From: Planctomycetales bacterium
GTDB lineage: Bacteria > Planctomycetota > Planctomycetia > Pirellulales > Pirellulaceae
Length of the DNA: 52,283 bases
Direction of reading: 5' to 3'
Assembly: GCA_020427005.1 (NCBI GenBank)
Contig: JAGQOY010000027.1
Span: 1 to 52,283, forward strand
Under the pieces are notes generated by a model. That model did not search any database. It had not been told where the DNA came from and worked only from the letters and a program-made list of their open reading frames with translations. The position numbers and the translations under genes were made by a program. Positions 34,873 through 44,623 of the stretch are shown here, piece after piece; the stretch's first letter is position 1; the number at the start of each line of letters is the position of its first letter.

Positions 34873-36329
34873 GTGTCACCAGTCTCACCAGAGCTGACCA
34901 ATCGCTCTACAACTGTCGCACCACAGCAATCACTCCATACATTTACGCTAGTTCGCAACATGTCCAAAACGCGATCCACCGCCAGGATGATGCCTTGATA
35001 CTCTATCGGCAGATTCACAGCTTGTAGCACGATAGCCATCATGACCAAACCTGCGTGTGGTATCCCCGCTGCGCCGACGCTAGCCAACAAGGCAGTTAGC
35101 ACCACCACGATCTGTTCTGCAATTCCAAATTCGCCCCCTAAAGCCAACTGTCCAATGAAAAGCACGGCCACCGCCTCATACAAGGCTGTACCATCCATAT
35201 TGATAGTCGACCCCAAGGGCAGAACAAACGAGCTAATGCGATTTGAAACACCTGCGCGCTGCTCAATATTGTTGAGCGTGATTGGTAAGGTCGCGTTGCT
35301 ACTGGCACTGCTAAAGGCGGTTAGCAAGGCTGGCATCATGGAGCGGGCAAATTCCAAGGGATTTCTTTTAGCAATGATCCTTACAATCAACGGTAAGGTA
35401 ATGCAGGCGTGAATTGCTAGCCCCAAAAATACGGCCAACATATACCATGCCAAAGCTCTAAACACGACAGCACCTTGAGTAGCAGTAACGTAGATCATCA
35501 GCAACAAGACGCCAATCGGTGCTAAGCGAATAATTGCCGTGGTGAGTTGCATCATGACTGAAAAACAATCATCCGCTAACTGTTGAAATCGGAAATGAAC
35601 TTGGCCTCCAGATTTGAGTACAAAAATGCAAAAAATGATCGTAAAAGAAATGATGGAAAGGAACGCGGAGGATGCCATCGCGGCGAACGGATTGGTGGGT
35701 ATTAGCGCCTCAATCTGGTTGATGACGGTCTCACCAATGCTCGCCGATTTTACTTGAGCCCTGGCGGCGTCCAACCTGAGCTCACTGTTAATCCCAGGAC
35801 GCAGAATATTGGTGATCACCAAGCCAGTAAGAATTGCCAAAACGCTAGTAACTAAATAGTAACCAATGGTGGTCGAAAACATCCTCCCAAACCGGCGCGA
35901 CGCTCCAAGCCCGAGAATTCCACTTGAAAGGGAAGCAATAATAAGCGGCACGGAAATCATCTGTAACAGTCGCAGAAACAAACTACCTATGCGCTTGCAC
36001 CAAGCTCCCACCGTGTAAGCATAGCTAGGTGCCAAGTCGTAAAGTTTACGAGCCTCTGGAGTTGCATTTGTCAAGTCATCGATAGTAATGTGTGATCCCG
36101 GTGTCCTCCCAGTGGGATCGACCACACTTTCAAATTGATTGCCGGCACTGTTCTCCCAACTGATTCGAATCAAGTCGTTCGAATCAAGAATCGTTGCCCT
36201 AACGATCCCCGGCGGCAATCCTTCCTCAAGACTCGTGGTTCGTGTGCCCAGTTGGGAGTTGACGGCTATTCCAATGATCGCTCCCAACACCATAGAGACT
36301 AGGATCTGCCAATGTAATTCCAACTTCAT
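34863..36329 (-). CDS. Dicarboxylate/amino-acid:cation symporter (DAACS/GltP-like)
   Basis: 488 residues. The family core is clear: SSNATLPITLNNI, GSTINMDGTALYEAV (the NMDGT sodium/substrate site) and GAAGIPHAGLVMM. Such carriers move glutamate, aspartate or C4-dicarboxylates with Na+ or H+. Unusual: between TM1 (WQILVSMVLGAIIGIAV) and TM2 there are about 75 polar residues (28-103, with IRISWENSAGNQFESVVDP), far longer than in GltP/GltPh, probably a periplasmic domain. ATG 36329 has GAGGAG upstream. Neighbour of the convergent ald gene. Confidence 0.92.
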   Translation of the reverse strand: MKLELHWQILVSMVLGAIIGIAVNSQLGTRTTSLEEGLPPGIVRATILDSNDLIRISWENSAGNQFESVVDPTGRTPGSHITIDDLTNATPEARKLYDLAPSYAYTVGAWCKRIGSLFLRLLQMISVPLIIASLSSGILGLGASRRFGRMFSTTIGYYLVTSVLAILTGLVITNILRPGINSELRLDAARAQVKSASIGETVINQIEALIPTNPFAAMASSAFLSIISFTIIFCIFVLKSGGQVHFRFQQLADDCFSVMMQLTTAIIRLAPIGVLLLMIYVTATQGAVVFRALAWYMLAVFLGLAIHACITLPLIVRIIAKRNPLEFARSMMPALLTAFSSASSNATLPITLNNIEQRAGVSNRISSFVLPLGSTINMDGTALYEAVAVLFIGQLALGGEFGIAEQIVVVLTALLASVGAAGIPHAGLVMMAIVLQAVNLPIEYQGIILAVDRVLDMLRTSVNVWSDCCGATVVERLVSSGETGDTYA

Positions 36330-36405
36330 ATGCTAACTCCTCGATCATGCGAAGTTTCTCGTGCGAATTTTCCGCTGGTAGGCACTGAATCGTAGGTGGT
36401 AAACT

Positions 36406-37269
36406 TTATTCCTCTCGAGTTGCGAGACTACGCAGTGCGAATGTCTCGCGCACAGACATTGCGATGGTTTCACATAGCGATTCCAATGCTAAATCATCTT
36501 CGTCATAGCCAAAGGGTTCCTCAACATGCTCCGCCACTGTCTCCAATCCCAACATGAAATAGGCGGTAATGATAGTCAATGGAATCGTCCATACGCGAAA
36601 ATCGTGCACAATACCCCATGGAAGAGTCGCTAGGAACAGGATAACGCATTGGCGAGCAAAAACGCGGTAACTAGTAACAATTCGCGTCCGAAGGATTCGC
36701 TCACAGCCCCCACAGATATCCATTAATCGGCGCAACTCTTCGTCGAGGGCTCGCATCTCATCCCCGTCAATTCGACCAGATGCTTTAACGGTCCCGAGTA
36801 TTTCGTACAGCTGCCCAACAACAGCTTGCGGTGCATGACTAGCCTGCATCACCAGAGGACGAAATTCATTTGGCAGGCCGCTACTAATTTCATCTCGCAA
36901 GTGGCAACGTAGCACTACCGGGAACGCCACAATCAACTCAGCCGATTTGGATAATTCCTCGACCGAAAACTTCCCAAGTGTATTCAATTTCAATGCTAAA
37001 TTGCGGCTCGCATTCACTAGGGCTCCCCAAAGCGTGCGGGCTTCCCACCAACGACTGTAGGCTGTGTTTGTTCGAAATACTAACAACCAACCTAAAACGA
37101 GCGACAATGCTGCATGGAACTGCGAAGGTATGAGATTGATATCGCTAAAGGAGCTATACTCAATCATGGTAGGGATCGCAGCGTATAAGCCTACTAACAT
37201 CGCCAACCAAAAAACGTAACGTAGCGTTGAACTAGAAACGATGGGCGCCACAAAGTCTTTTATGGGCAA
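36406..37269 (-). CDS. Bestrophin/UPF0187 family channel
   Basis: 287 residues. Hallmarks: an N-terminal helix (YVFWLAMLVGLYAAIP), FHAALSLVLGWLLVFRTNTAYSRWWEAR (the RTNxAYxRWWEAR signature), and HVEEPFGYDEDDLALESLC near the C-terminus. Bacterial relatives such as KpBest are pentameric cation or anion channels. The start is a TTG at 37269 with AGAAGGGA about ten bases upstream; GTG 37251 is an alternative. It lies 70 nt after the YkgJ-like gene and 76 nt before the symporter gene on the same strand, so it might be the tail of the molybdopterin transcript or a separate unit. Confidence 0.9.
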   Translation of the reverse strand: MPIKDFVAPIVSSSTLRYVFWLAMLVGLYAAIPTMIEYSSFSDINLIPSQFHAALSLVLGWLLVFRTNTAYSRWWEARTLWGALVNASRNLALKLNTLGKFSVEELSKSAELIVAFPVVLRCHLRDEISSGLPNEFRPLVMQASHAPQAVVGQLYEILGTVKASGRIDGDEMRALDEELRRLMDICGGCERILRTRIVTSYRVFARQCVILFLATLPWGIVHDFRVWTIPLTIITAYFMLGLETVAEHVEEPFGYDEDDLALESLCETIAMSVRETFALRSLATREE

Positions 37270-37339
37270 CGGACATGATCCCTTCTGTAAACTGTTAAAT
37301 CATTTGGTATCGCAAAGAATAACGCTCGCAACTTCGTCT

Positions 37340-37753
37340 CTACATTCCTCTAGCCTTGCGCTGGACCTCGATCTGCTCAAGAGTATAAAGCTTTCCGCTT
37401 CCAGCCCCTGGGCAGGTGTCACACGTTTCCTTCCAGGATTTCTGAGTCTTCAAATTGGAGGACCAAAATGGCCATGTCCTACACTGAATCGGACGGGCGG
37501 CATATGCCAAACATGTGCGAGTGTCGGGATCCAACAAAATACAGTCACCGTCCGGATATTCTTTCAGACTCCAGCGATTTCCCACTCGCCGCACGCATTG
37601 ATCTTGAAATTTCTCAAGGGACATTTCCATTACTTGGGCGAGATTAGCAACTTCTTCCGCATTGACCCATACAAAGCCTGGGCTACCAGAACAACATTTT
37701 CCACACTGCGTACAACTGAATTTCAATCCTGACCGGTACCACTTTGGATTCAT
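37340..37753 (-). CDS. YkgJ-type cysteine-cluster protein
   Basis: 137 residues with nine cysteines in the YkgJ pattern: FSCTQCGKCC (14-21), CILLDPDTRTCLAYAARP followed by QCRTWPFW, and CDTCPGAG. The family (UPF0153) is predicted to bind zinc or an Fe-S cluster. It starts 3 nt after the stop of the cysteine desulfurase gene, so it is translated from the same message as the moa genes. A role as metal or Fe-S accessory for molybdopterin formation (MoaA has two 4Fe-4S clusters) is plausible by position, not by family evidence. Confidence 0.88.
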   Translation of the reverse strand: MNPKWYRSGLKFSCTQCGKCCSGSPGFVWVNAEEVANLAQVMEMSLEKFQDQCVRRVGNRWSLKEYPDGDCILLDPDTRTCLAYAARPIQCRTWPFWSSNLKTQKSWKETCDTCPGAGSGKLYTLEQIEVQRKARGM

Positions 37754-37756
37754 GCA

Positions 37757-38935
37757 CTAACAATTCTTTGTAAACAAGAGTTCACTTAAAGCGTTCAAAG
37801 TGTAATCGATTTCGTCCAATGTGGTACTATGCCCTACACTGAAGCGCAAGGTGCCATGTGTCTGATTGGTACCCAAGGACAAGTGGATCAATCCCGCGCA
37901 GTGCAATCCGGCTCGGACTTCGATCTGAAAGCTACTATCGAGAATGGTCGCTAAATCGTGCACCGACCACCCCTCAACAACGATACTGACTAACGGAATA
38001 CGCGGCACTTCGTTGGGCCAATCTTGACCAGTCCTCTCGCCAACTACCGTTAGACCTGGTAAGCGGGACAACCCGGCGAGCAAGTGCTCAAAGGGTTCAC
38101 GCCAACACTCACGTTGACAGGTGTGCTCTTCCAAATATGCGTCAGCAGCTGCTCCAACCGATGCAATTCCAGCCACGTTGAGATTCCCTACTTCGACGCA
38201 CTCTGGCCAATGCGGCCTCCAATCGATTTGTTCACTAGAACTGCCCGTTCCCCCAAACATCAAGGGTTCAAAATCAGATTGAAGTCTGGCAGCTACCACC
38301 AACGCGCCAGTCCCAGCCAACCCTCTCAGACCCTTATGTGTAGCGGCGGCTAATAGATCTATTCCTAGAGCATGCATATCAATTGGCAGGTACCCCAGTG
38401 TCTGTGAAACATCCACCAACAATGAAACTCCGTTTTCCTTGGCGAGGGATGACCAAGCTAATAATGGCAAGACGGCCCCTGTGACATTGGATGCGTGTCC
38501 GATGGCCAGCAATCGAGTCCGCTCGCTGAACAGTGACCTGGCGTGCTCGATGTCTGCAATCCCCCGGTCATCACAGTTGGCTATTTTCAACCGAACATTG
38601 AGTCGTCTTTGTAAGGCCACAAGCGGGCGCAGCAAACTATTGTGCTCACTGGCAGTCGTAATTACTTCATCACCGTCCCGTAGCACACCAGCTAGTCCAG
38701 CATTTAATGCATGCGTTCCACTTGTGCAAAACGCGACTTCCCCTGAATTCGCGCCCAACATGCGAGCCAAACTACTTCGGGCTCTAGCGACGATCGAATT
38801 TGCCTTCTGGGCACTGGCGTAGCTACCACGCCCAGTAGCTGCCCCACATTCCCGAATGAAATTACAGGCGGCATCTACGCCTTCGGGACGTTTCGGCCAG
38901 CTAGTGGCAGCCTGATCCAGATAAACGCGCTTCAC
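37757..38935 (-). CDS. Cysteine desulfurase (class V aminotransferase) in a molybdopterin operon
   Basis: 392 residues. A PLP enzyme of the NifS/CsdB group: KRVYLDQAATSWPKRP at the N-terminus, SEHNSLLRP, AAATHKGLRGLAG (PLP Lys201) and LHCAGLIHLSLGT (Cys346, which takes the persulfide). The start is GTG 38935, four bases after the moaA stop; the frame is open to 39109 but that would lie inside moaA. Cysteine desulfurases supply sulfur for Fe-S clusters, tRNA thiolation and molybdopterin. Placed directly after moaA, moaE and moaD, this one may sulfurate MoaD, a role IscS plays in E. coli. Confidence 0.88.
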   Translation of the reverse strand: MKRVYLDQAATSWPKRPEGVDAACNFIRECGAATGRGSYASAQKANSIVARARSSLARMLGANSGEVAFCTSGTHALNAGLAGVLRDGDEVITTASEHNSLLRPLVALQRRLNVRLKIANCDDRGIADIEHARSLFSERTRLLAIGHASNVTGAVLPLLAWSSLAKENGVSLLVDVSQTLGYLPIDMHALGIDLLAAATHKGLRGLAGTGALVVAARLQSDFEPLMFGGTGSSSEQIDWRPHWPECVEVGNLNVAGIASVGAAADAYLEEHTCQRECWREPFEHLLAGLSRLPGLTVVGERTGQDWPNEVPRIPLVSIVVEGWSVHDLATILDSSFQIEVRAGLHCAGLIHLSLGTNQTHGTLRFSVGHSTTLDEIDYTLNALSELLFTKNC

Positions 38936-38939
38936 GATC

Positions 38940-40100
38940 TCAGCCGCCGATCTGATACATGGCACGCGGCGGGGCAACAAACTGGGGATCCGAAATGCCG
39001 TGGGCTGGGTGCTTGGCTGACACACAAGCTTGCAACAGGGCGCCAATAGATTCTCGGTCCGGAGGTAAAGTCTGTAGTAGCTGAACAACCGGCCAATGCT
39101 CGGTCCCAAAAAGACAGTTTTGTAATTGCCCGTCGGCCGTCAGCCGCAGTCGATCACAAGCACCACAGAATGGTTGGCTAACCGAATCTATGAACCCTAT
39201 CTTGAGGGACCCATCCGACAGTTCATAGTCCGCAGACGGTTGGCTAGATCGTTGATCGACGAGTCGATTCAATGGCCCAAAACGTCGACTGATAATCTCT
39301 CTCAGCTCATGTCCGGTAACCACACTGCTATTCTGCCATTGTCTACTCGCATCCAAAGGCATGAATTCGATAAAGCGAATATCCACTTGATGCTCGCGGG
39401 CATAAGTCACCAAGTCGATCACTTCACACATGTTGAGGTGCCGCAATACGAGTGTATTCAGCTTTACCTCCACATCAGGACATTTTAACGCTGCCTGCAA
39501 TCCTTCCAGCACATTTTGAAAGCTCTTGCGCCTTGAAATGTGCTCGAAAGTGGTTGCTGAGAGCGTATCGAGGCTAAGATTAATCCGCCTCAACCCCGCC
39601 CTCACTAATCCTGGCAATTGCGGAGCGAGCAGCGTACCATTGGTAGTCAATGCTAGATCATCAACTCCATCAATAGCCGAGAGCTTTGCAACCAATTGAT
39701 GAAGATTGGGACGCGAAAGAGGTTCTCCGCCTGTCAGTCGAATGCGACGAATCCCAAACGATACAGCCACCCGCACGAATTCTTCGATCTGCTCAAACGA
39801 CAAGAGCCTCTCGGATGCTAAGAACTGAGCCCCCTCAGCTGGCATACAATACTGACATCGAATATTGCATACGTCTGTTACGCTAATACGTAACGACTGG
39901 TGAATTCTCCCAAATCGATCTTTTAATACTGTCGAGCTCTGAGCAGATCCAAGTTGCGCATTGTTCGACTCAGATGAAATCGCTGCAAGTCCCGGCAACA
40001 TCTTCTTTGCATCTGCAATTTGAGAATCATTCCCGACTATCTCTGACGATGCGGGCTGATCCGCGCTAGCACCTCGATTTCCGTCCACATAGTGCATCAT
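38940..40100 (-). CDS. moaA: GTP 3',8-cyclase MoaA
   Basis: 386 residues. MoaA makes (8S)-3',8-cyclo-7,8-dihydroguanosine triphosphate, the first step of molybdenum cofactor synthesis. The radical-SAM motif CNIRCQYC is at 78-85, RLTGGEPLSR follows, and the second cluster is in FCGACDRLRLTADGQ with CLFG. It ends in the family's Gly-Gly (MYQIGG), needed for activity in known enzymes. The first 60 residues (MMHYVDGNRGASADQ onward) are an extension not usual in MoaA, polar and low in conservation-like features. It overlaps moaE by the 4-nt ATGA. ATG at 40100 or 40097 is possible; 40100 overlaps with the stop. Confidence 0.95.
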   Translation of the reverse strand: MMHYVDGNRGASADQPASSEIVGNDSQIADAKKMLPGLAAISSESNNAQLGSAQSSTVLKDRFGRIHQSLRISVTDVCNIRCQYCMPAEGAQFLASERLLSFEQIEEFVRVAVSFGIRRIRLTGGEPLSRPNLHQLVAKLSAIDGVDDLALTTNGTLLAPQLPGLVRAGLRRINLSLDTLSATTFEHISRRKSFQNVLEGLQAALKCPDVEVKLNTLVLRHLNMCEVIDLVTYAREHQVDIRFIEFMPLDASRQWQNSSVVTGHELREIISRRFGPLNRLVDQRSSQPSADYELSDGSLKIGFIDSVSQPFCGACDRLRLTADGQLQNCLFGTEHWPVVQLLQTLPPDRESIGALLQACVSAKHPAHGISDPQFVAPPRAMYQIGG

Positions 40101-40693
40101 TTCGCTGTGCCTATACGATCACCAGGCGGGCCGGGCGCTGGGACATGAGCTAGCTTTACCTCCGTCTGTGGATCCGACGCATTGCAGCTGTTAACTTTCT
40201 TGCTCGGCTCACAGCGACAACTTCCTGCCGTGGGGTGAATCCACTGTGAACCAATCTGTACGTAGTGTTCCTGCTTCCAGATCGGCACTTCGTGTTTTAT
40301 TTCATGCATTAACCACTCGGCAGCCTGAAACGCTTCGCGTCGATGCGGGCAACTCACAGCGACAACCACGCTCGCTTCCATAGGTAGAACTCGGCCTACG
40401 CGATGCACGATAGCTAATCGTTTAATTGGCCAACGTTCCTTGGCCTGCACAGCAAGATCCTGCATCTGGGCAAGTGCCATCTCGCGATAGCACTCATAAA
40501 TCAAGAACTCGGTTTCCACTTGTGCCGGCAAACTTTCAATTTCCAGTTCCGCAATTGCCTGTTGCGCAATCGTTTCTCTCTGCGTCCACTGACGAGTAGT
40601 ACCCACAAACAGGACTTCCGCTCCGCACTGCGGATCACGTACTTTGGCCAGAACAGTTTCTGGATCTATTTTTCCGTCAACGATATCTATCAT
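40097..40693 (-). CDS. moaE: Molybdopterin synthase catalytic subunit MoaE
   Basis: About 198 residues from ATG 40693. MoaE and MoaD insert dithiolene sulfur into precursor Z. Key residues are visible: FVGTTRQWT, HRVGRVLP, CPHRREAFQAAEW (His, Arg) and PIWKQEHY (catalytic Lys). The protein is about 45 residues longer than E. coli MoaE; the C-terminal tail contains AGSCRCEP and NSCNASDP and then runs Pro/Gly-rich, and its role is unknown. A GTG at 40723 is an alternative start. The gene ends in an ATGA overlap with moaA. Confidence 0.93.
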   Translation of the reverse strand: MIDIVDGKIDPETVLAKVRDPQCGAEVLFVGTTRQWTQRETIAQQAIAELEIESLPAQVETEFLIYECYREMALAQMQDLAVQAKERWPIKRLAIVHRVGRVLPMEASVVVAVSCPHRREAFQAAEWLMHEIKHEVPIWKQEHYVQIGSQWIHPTAGSCRCEPSKKVNSCNASDPQTEVKLAHVPAPGPPGDRIGTAK

Positions 40694-40752
40694 GCAAATT
40701 GAACCCGCGTCTAGATTCTCCACAGCCTGCGGATGGAGAAAACCATGTGTCT

Positions 40753-41028
40753 TTATCCACCGCTCACCGGCGGAATCATCGCAACTACGGACTCTGCCGT
40801 AACTAGAGTGTTATCGGAAACGAAACTCATGTCGATAGCCCAACGACTGATTAAGAGCAACTGTGCTAACTCTGGGTGGATAATAAGCAAGCTCTCTCGC
40901 ACATCCTGCAGCGTTGCACCTGGCAGCATCTCTAGCAGAACATGCCGTCGCCCTGCCACTTGGGCCGCAGCGGCAAACAACTGAACCACTACCGTGAATC
41001 TTTCTTTGCAAGGTTCCACTTCAGACAA
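40753..41028 (-). CDS. moaD: Molybdopterin synthase sulfur-carrier subunit MoaD
   Basis: 91 residues of ubiquitin-like fold ending in AMIPPVSGG; the terminal Gly-Gly is the thiocarboxylate-bearing end. VVVQLFAAAAQVAGRRHVLLE and LPGATLQDVRESL match MoaD. The start is uncertain: TTG 41028 is used, and GTG 41019 is also in frame; neither has a good ribosome site. First gene of the operon moaD-moaE-moaA-desulfurase-ykgJ-like. MoaB/MoaC, MoeA and MoeB are not seen in the window. Confidence 0.9.
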   Translation of the reverse strand: MSEVEPCKERFTVVVQLFAAAAQVAGRRHVLLEMLPGATLQDVRESLLIIHPELAQLLLISRWAIDMSFVSDNTLVTAESVVAMIPPVSGG

Positions 41029-41281
41029 TTGTACTATCCAGCAACAAAATTCAACTTCAGGATCAACACATCCATTGCCAACGAGCTAGAAAGGGGACAT
41101 CGGCCTCTTCGATCGTTCTTCTCGTAAATCGCACCACTGCGACTAGCACTAGTTTACTGTGGTGGCACCCATAAGTCAGGTGTTTTCAGACGTGCGTTTA
41201 GGGCAAAATTCCCCCCTCAAATTAAAAGTGCTTCAAAATCCATGTCCGTGACAGATATTACTTCATCTATCCTGCCAAGGA

Positions 41282-44200
41282 CTAGAAAACAACGGTTCCA
41301 GAATTTCGCGAAGAGAACCATGCAGCTAACTGAGGCATTCGTCCGTAGGCAAATGCCAACATGGCTACAGGATGGACAGTGGGCTTGGGGGTCGCTTGTT
41401 CCATCTGCAGCTTACAAGCCGTGCATTCGGTCGTTCCTAATTGAGCACTTGTTTCCCGCATCCCGCTAATCAGCGCCCAACCGATACGCAAGCTCGTTCG
41501 GTAATTCTGCCTCTTTAGGCCAAAGGTACCTGCCATCCCACTGCAACCAGCATTTGCATTGGTTACCTGCAACCCCGGAATCAATTGCAACAAATTCAGT
41601 GCTGGCTGCCGAGCGTCCAAAACCCTCGCATGACAAGGTTCATGGTAGTACATGGACATCGAAACCGGACGAAAATCCAACTCCAATTCATTTCGTAGAT
41701 GCATACTCCAAAGGTAGGAGCAGGCCTCATACGTGTGCTTGGAAATCAATTCCGTATCTTCGTCTTTAAATAGATTCAAGTACTCTTCCTTCAGGCATAA
41801 TGCAGCAGAGGGTTCCGTGGTGACGATTTCATAACCGTATCGCACGGCTTCAGACAATATCCGCACATTGGTCTTTAACATCTTTCGAGCCCGACCAATA
41901 TCCCCTGCCGCAATCATTGCCATCCAAGAGGGCGTTTGGCCAGCTGGAATGTAAATTTCCACATTTTGGTGCTGTAAAACCTCCACTAACGCGCGCCCCA
42001 ACAATGGATTATGCCAATTCACATATTGGTCAACAAAATATAGAACCTTACGTCCTGGACTACGATTTAGCCGAGTAAGCTTCTGTCGGCTAGCCCAGCG
42101 TAAGAATGTACGGCGACTGACCTTGGGCAACTTGCGGCCTTGTGCTATTCCAAATGCTTTTTCTAGCACCCAACGCATGAACGGACTTTGCAATGCCCAA
42201 TTTGACATCCGTGGAAATTGACTACCAAGTGAGGCCAACAGATCGAGTCGGCTTAGCATGCGTTCGCCTAGCGGTAATCCATTGTTGGCAACATATTGGG
42301 ACTTGATTTCCTGAACTAGTTTTGGAATGTTGACCGAGGCAGGGCATTCCTGACGACATTGGTGACAATTGAAACACAGATCAGCAATTTCCTTTAGATC
42401 ATTGCTTTGAAGCGTCTCATAAGGCAACACCCCAGTAATAATACTTCGCATCAAGTTTGCCTTGGCGCGCGGCGAAGATTCCTCACCCTTGTGGACACGA
42501 AAAACTGGACACATTCGTTCCGCCGACGCGCTCGTTCTACATCTGCCACACCCATTACAGCTGCGCGAAGTGTATTCGACGGATTCTTCAATTGGCCATT
42601 GAAGTATGACTGGTAATCGGCTCGAGTTGGGATCTGGAATTTGTGAATCCGGATCGATTGCAGGCAATGACTCATCGAAGGGGAAATTCTCAATATCACC
42701 AATCAGCAACTCCTGGTTTACTCGTGTTGCGTCTCCCAACGCAGCCGTTGCAGCATCCAATGAATTGCCTAACTGCAAATTTACTTTCCCGATTGCAATC
42801 GACGTCAGTTTGGGTCGGAACGCGGGTACAGGGCGCAAGTTTTCATTGATCGTGGGAGGCGTTGGACTTAGGAACTTGCCAGGGTTCAGAATCCCCTGAG
42901 GATCAAAGACTTGCTTGATGCGTCGGCACAGCTCCAAACGAGGTCCCAACTGCTTCTCAGCCCACGCTGCCCGAGTGAGCCCAAAAGCCTGCTCACCCGA
43001 AACACAGCCACCAAAGTCAATCACCTTTTGGTATAGAGTTTCGCTTAGCCGCGCCAGCTTCTGTTGGTCCGATCGGTCTGCCAAATCCAAAAAAGGCCTT
43101 AAATCTACTTGGCCATGCAATGCGTGTGCGAAAACGGTAGCCGTCGCGCGTTCGACTTTCAACACGTTTTGAACTTCGACCAAAAATTCCGGCAAGCGTT
43201 TAGGCGGTATCGAGACGTCCTCAACAAACGGCAAGGGACGTTGGTTACCTTTGAGTCGGTAGAGCCGCGGAATCACTCGGCGCGCTAATCTCCATAATAG
43301 ATTTCTTTCCTCCTGATCCGCTGTTAGGCGATAAGATATGACTGTCATGTTTCGACGCTGCAGTCTCTCCAATAAGCCCAGCAGGCGTGAACGGACAGTT
43401 GAGGGTTGCTCTCCTTGATATTCAATCAATAACATAGCCTCTGCACCGCGAGGAACTATTGAAGCGTACACGGGTTCGGTCTCCCGAGCAATCTCCAACA
43501 ATCTTCGATCCATCAAGTCGCATGCTGACAATTCGCAGTCACTCAATGCAAGCACAGCTCTAGCGGCCGTGTCGAGTCGAGCGAAGAACATAAGCATCAA
43601 CCCACGTACCTTCGGAATTGGTGCCAGTCGCAAGGTAGCTTCAGTAATTATTCCCAAAGTACCTTCGCTGCCACATATTAACCGTGCCAGGTTCACCTCA
43701 TCCCCGTCGAGTGTCTTCTCAATACGATAGCCACAACCACGTGCGATATCACCTGACCACGGCGGACGTAGAATGAGTGCCGAGTTTTGCTGCAATAGCA
43801 ATCCAACTTGAGAAGCCAAAGCTTCCGCGTCTGTCACTGGAGCTCGATCAAGGGCCCAGCGATGACGCCCCAGTTCGACTTGCTGTCCCGACGCGAGCAC
43901 AATTTGTAGCGATTCGACGCAGTCTCCCGCCGATCCGTAGCGAGGGAAGTGGCTACCTGCAGCGTCTACGCTCAACATGCTACCTATCGCAGACACGCTT
44001 CTAGTTGCCGGATCTGGACCGAACAGCAACCCATGCAACCCTAAGGAACGGTTTAAATCGGCTTGTACGACTCCCGCCTGAACTCGCACCGTATTGTCAT
44101 AAGGCGTATGTATGCGACGCATGAACCGCGAAAAATCCAGCACCACTCCACGTCCCAAGGACTGGCCGGCAAGTCCGCTCCCACCGCCACGCGGAAATAC

Positions 44201-44398
44201 AGAAATCCCATGTTCCAAGCAATAACTTAGGGTCTTCGAAACATCGGAAGAATGTCTGGGCCGCACGACTCCTAAAGGCCGTATTTCATGAATGCTAGCG
44301 TCGCTAGCGTACATTTGGGCATAGATTGAATTACAAAACACTTCACCGTCGATCAAGCCTCGCAAGTCCGCTTGGATTCGTGTTTGTTCAGGGTCCAT
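41282..44398 (-). CDS. FAD-linked oxidase and Fe-S protein (YdiJ/D-2-hydroxyacid dehydrogenase type)
   Basis: 1038 residues joining two modules. The N-terminal module is FAD_binding_4 (VFPRGGGSGLAGQSLGRGVV, then CGSEGTLGIITEATLRL) and FAD-oxidase_C (FGGCVSGEQAFG, LNPGKFL). The C-terminal module has two 4Fe-4S sites near residue 611 (CNGCGRCRTS, then RMCPVF) and 673 (CFNCHQCRQECPASVNIP), a CCG domain near 919 (YHEPCHARVLD, GCSGMAGTFG) and CTACKLQMEQ near 995. The layout is that of E. coli YdiJ and related D-lactate or D-2-hydroxyglutarate dehydrogenases, which pass electrons to the chain. Substrate is inferred at family level only. Transcribed alone. Confidence 0.92.
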   Translation of the reverse strand: MDPEQTRIQADLRGLIDGEVFCNSIYAQMYASDASIHEIRPLGVVRPRHSSDVSKTLSYCLEHGISVFPRGGGSGLAGQSLGRGVVLDFSRFMRRIHTPYDNTVRVQAGVVQADLNRSLGLHGLLFGPDPATRSVSAIGSMLSVDAAGSHFPRYGSAGDCVESLQIVLASGQQVELGRHRWALDRAPVTDAEALASQVGLLLQQNSALILRPPWSGDIARGCGYRIEKTLDGDEVNLARLICGSEGTLGIITEATLRLAPIPKVRGLMLMFFARLDTAARAVLALSDCELSACDLMDRRLLEIARETEPVYASIVPRGAEAMLLIEYQGEQPSTVRSRLLGLLERLQRRNMTVISYRLTADQEERNLLWRLARRVIPRLYRLKGNQRPLPFVEDVSIPPKRLPEFLVEVQNVLKVERATATVFAHALHGQVDLRPFLDLADRSDQQKLARLSETLYQKVIDFGGCVSGEQAFGLTRAAWAEKQLGPRLELCRRIKQVFDPQGILNPGKFLSPTPPTINENLRPVPAFRPKLTSIAIGKVNLQLGNSLDAATAALGDATRVNQELLIGDIENFPFDESLPAIDPDSQIPDPNSSRLPVILQWPIEESVEYTSRSCNGCGRCRTSASAERMCPVFRVHKGEESSPRAKANLMRSIITGVLPYETLQSNDLKEIADLCFNCHQCRQECPASVNIPKLVQEIKSQYVANNGLPLGERMLSRLDLLASLGSQFPRMSNWALQSPFMRWVLEKAFGIAQGRKLPKVSRRTFLRWASRQKLTRLNRSPGRKVLYFVDQYVNWHNPLLGRALVEVLQHQNVEIYIPAGQTPSWMAMIAAGDIGRARKMLKTNVRILSEAVRYGYEIVTTEPSAALCLKEEYLNLFKDEDTELISKHTYEACSYLWSMHLRNELELDFRPVSMSMYYHEPCHARVLDARQPALNLLQLIPGLQVTNANAGCSGMAGTFGLKRQNYRTSLRIGWALISGMRETSAQLGTTECTACKLQMEQATPKPTVHPVAMLAFAYGRMPQLAAWFSSRNSGTVVF

Positions 44399-44623
44399 GT
44401 AGCCGGCTTTGAATCGAAGATGTACGTTCAGAATCTCATTCCAGAATAGCAGATCTATTGGAAAGGAGTAACGGCGCAGCCGCTTAAACTATTTTTCATT
44501 GCGCTCTTCACGTTGAAAGTCTTCGACCTGCATTCTTTTTTGCGTTTGAGAATCCTATTCGAAACGTTTTGTAGCAAACTCTTTATTAGTTTACACTCCA
44601 CGATACAGGAACAACTTTTTGTT

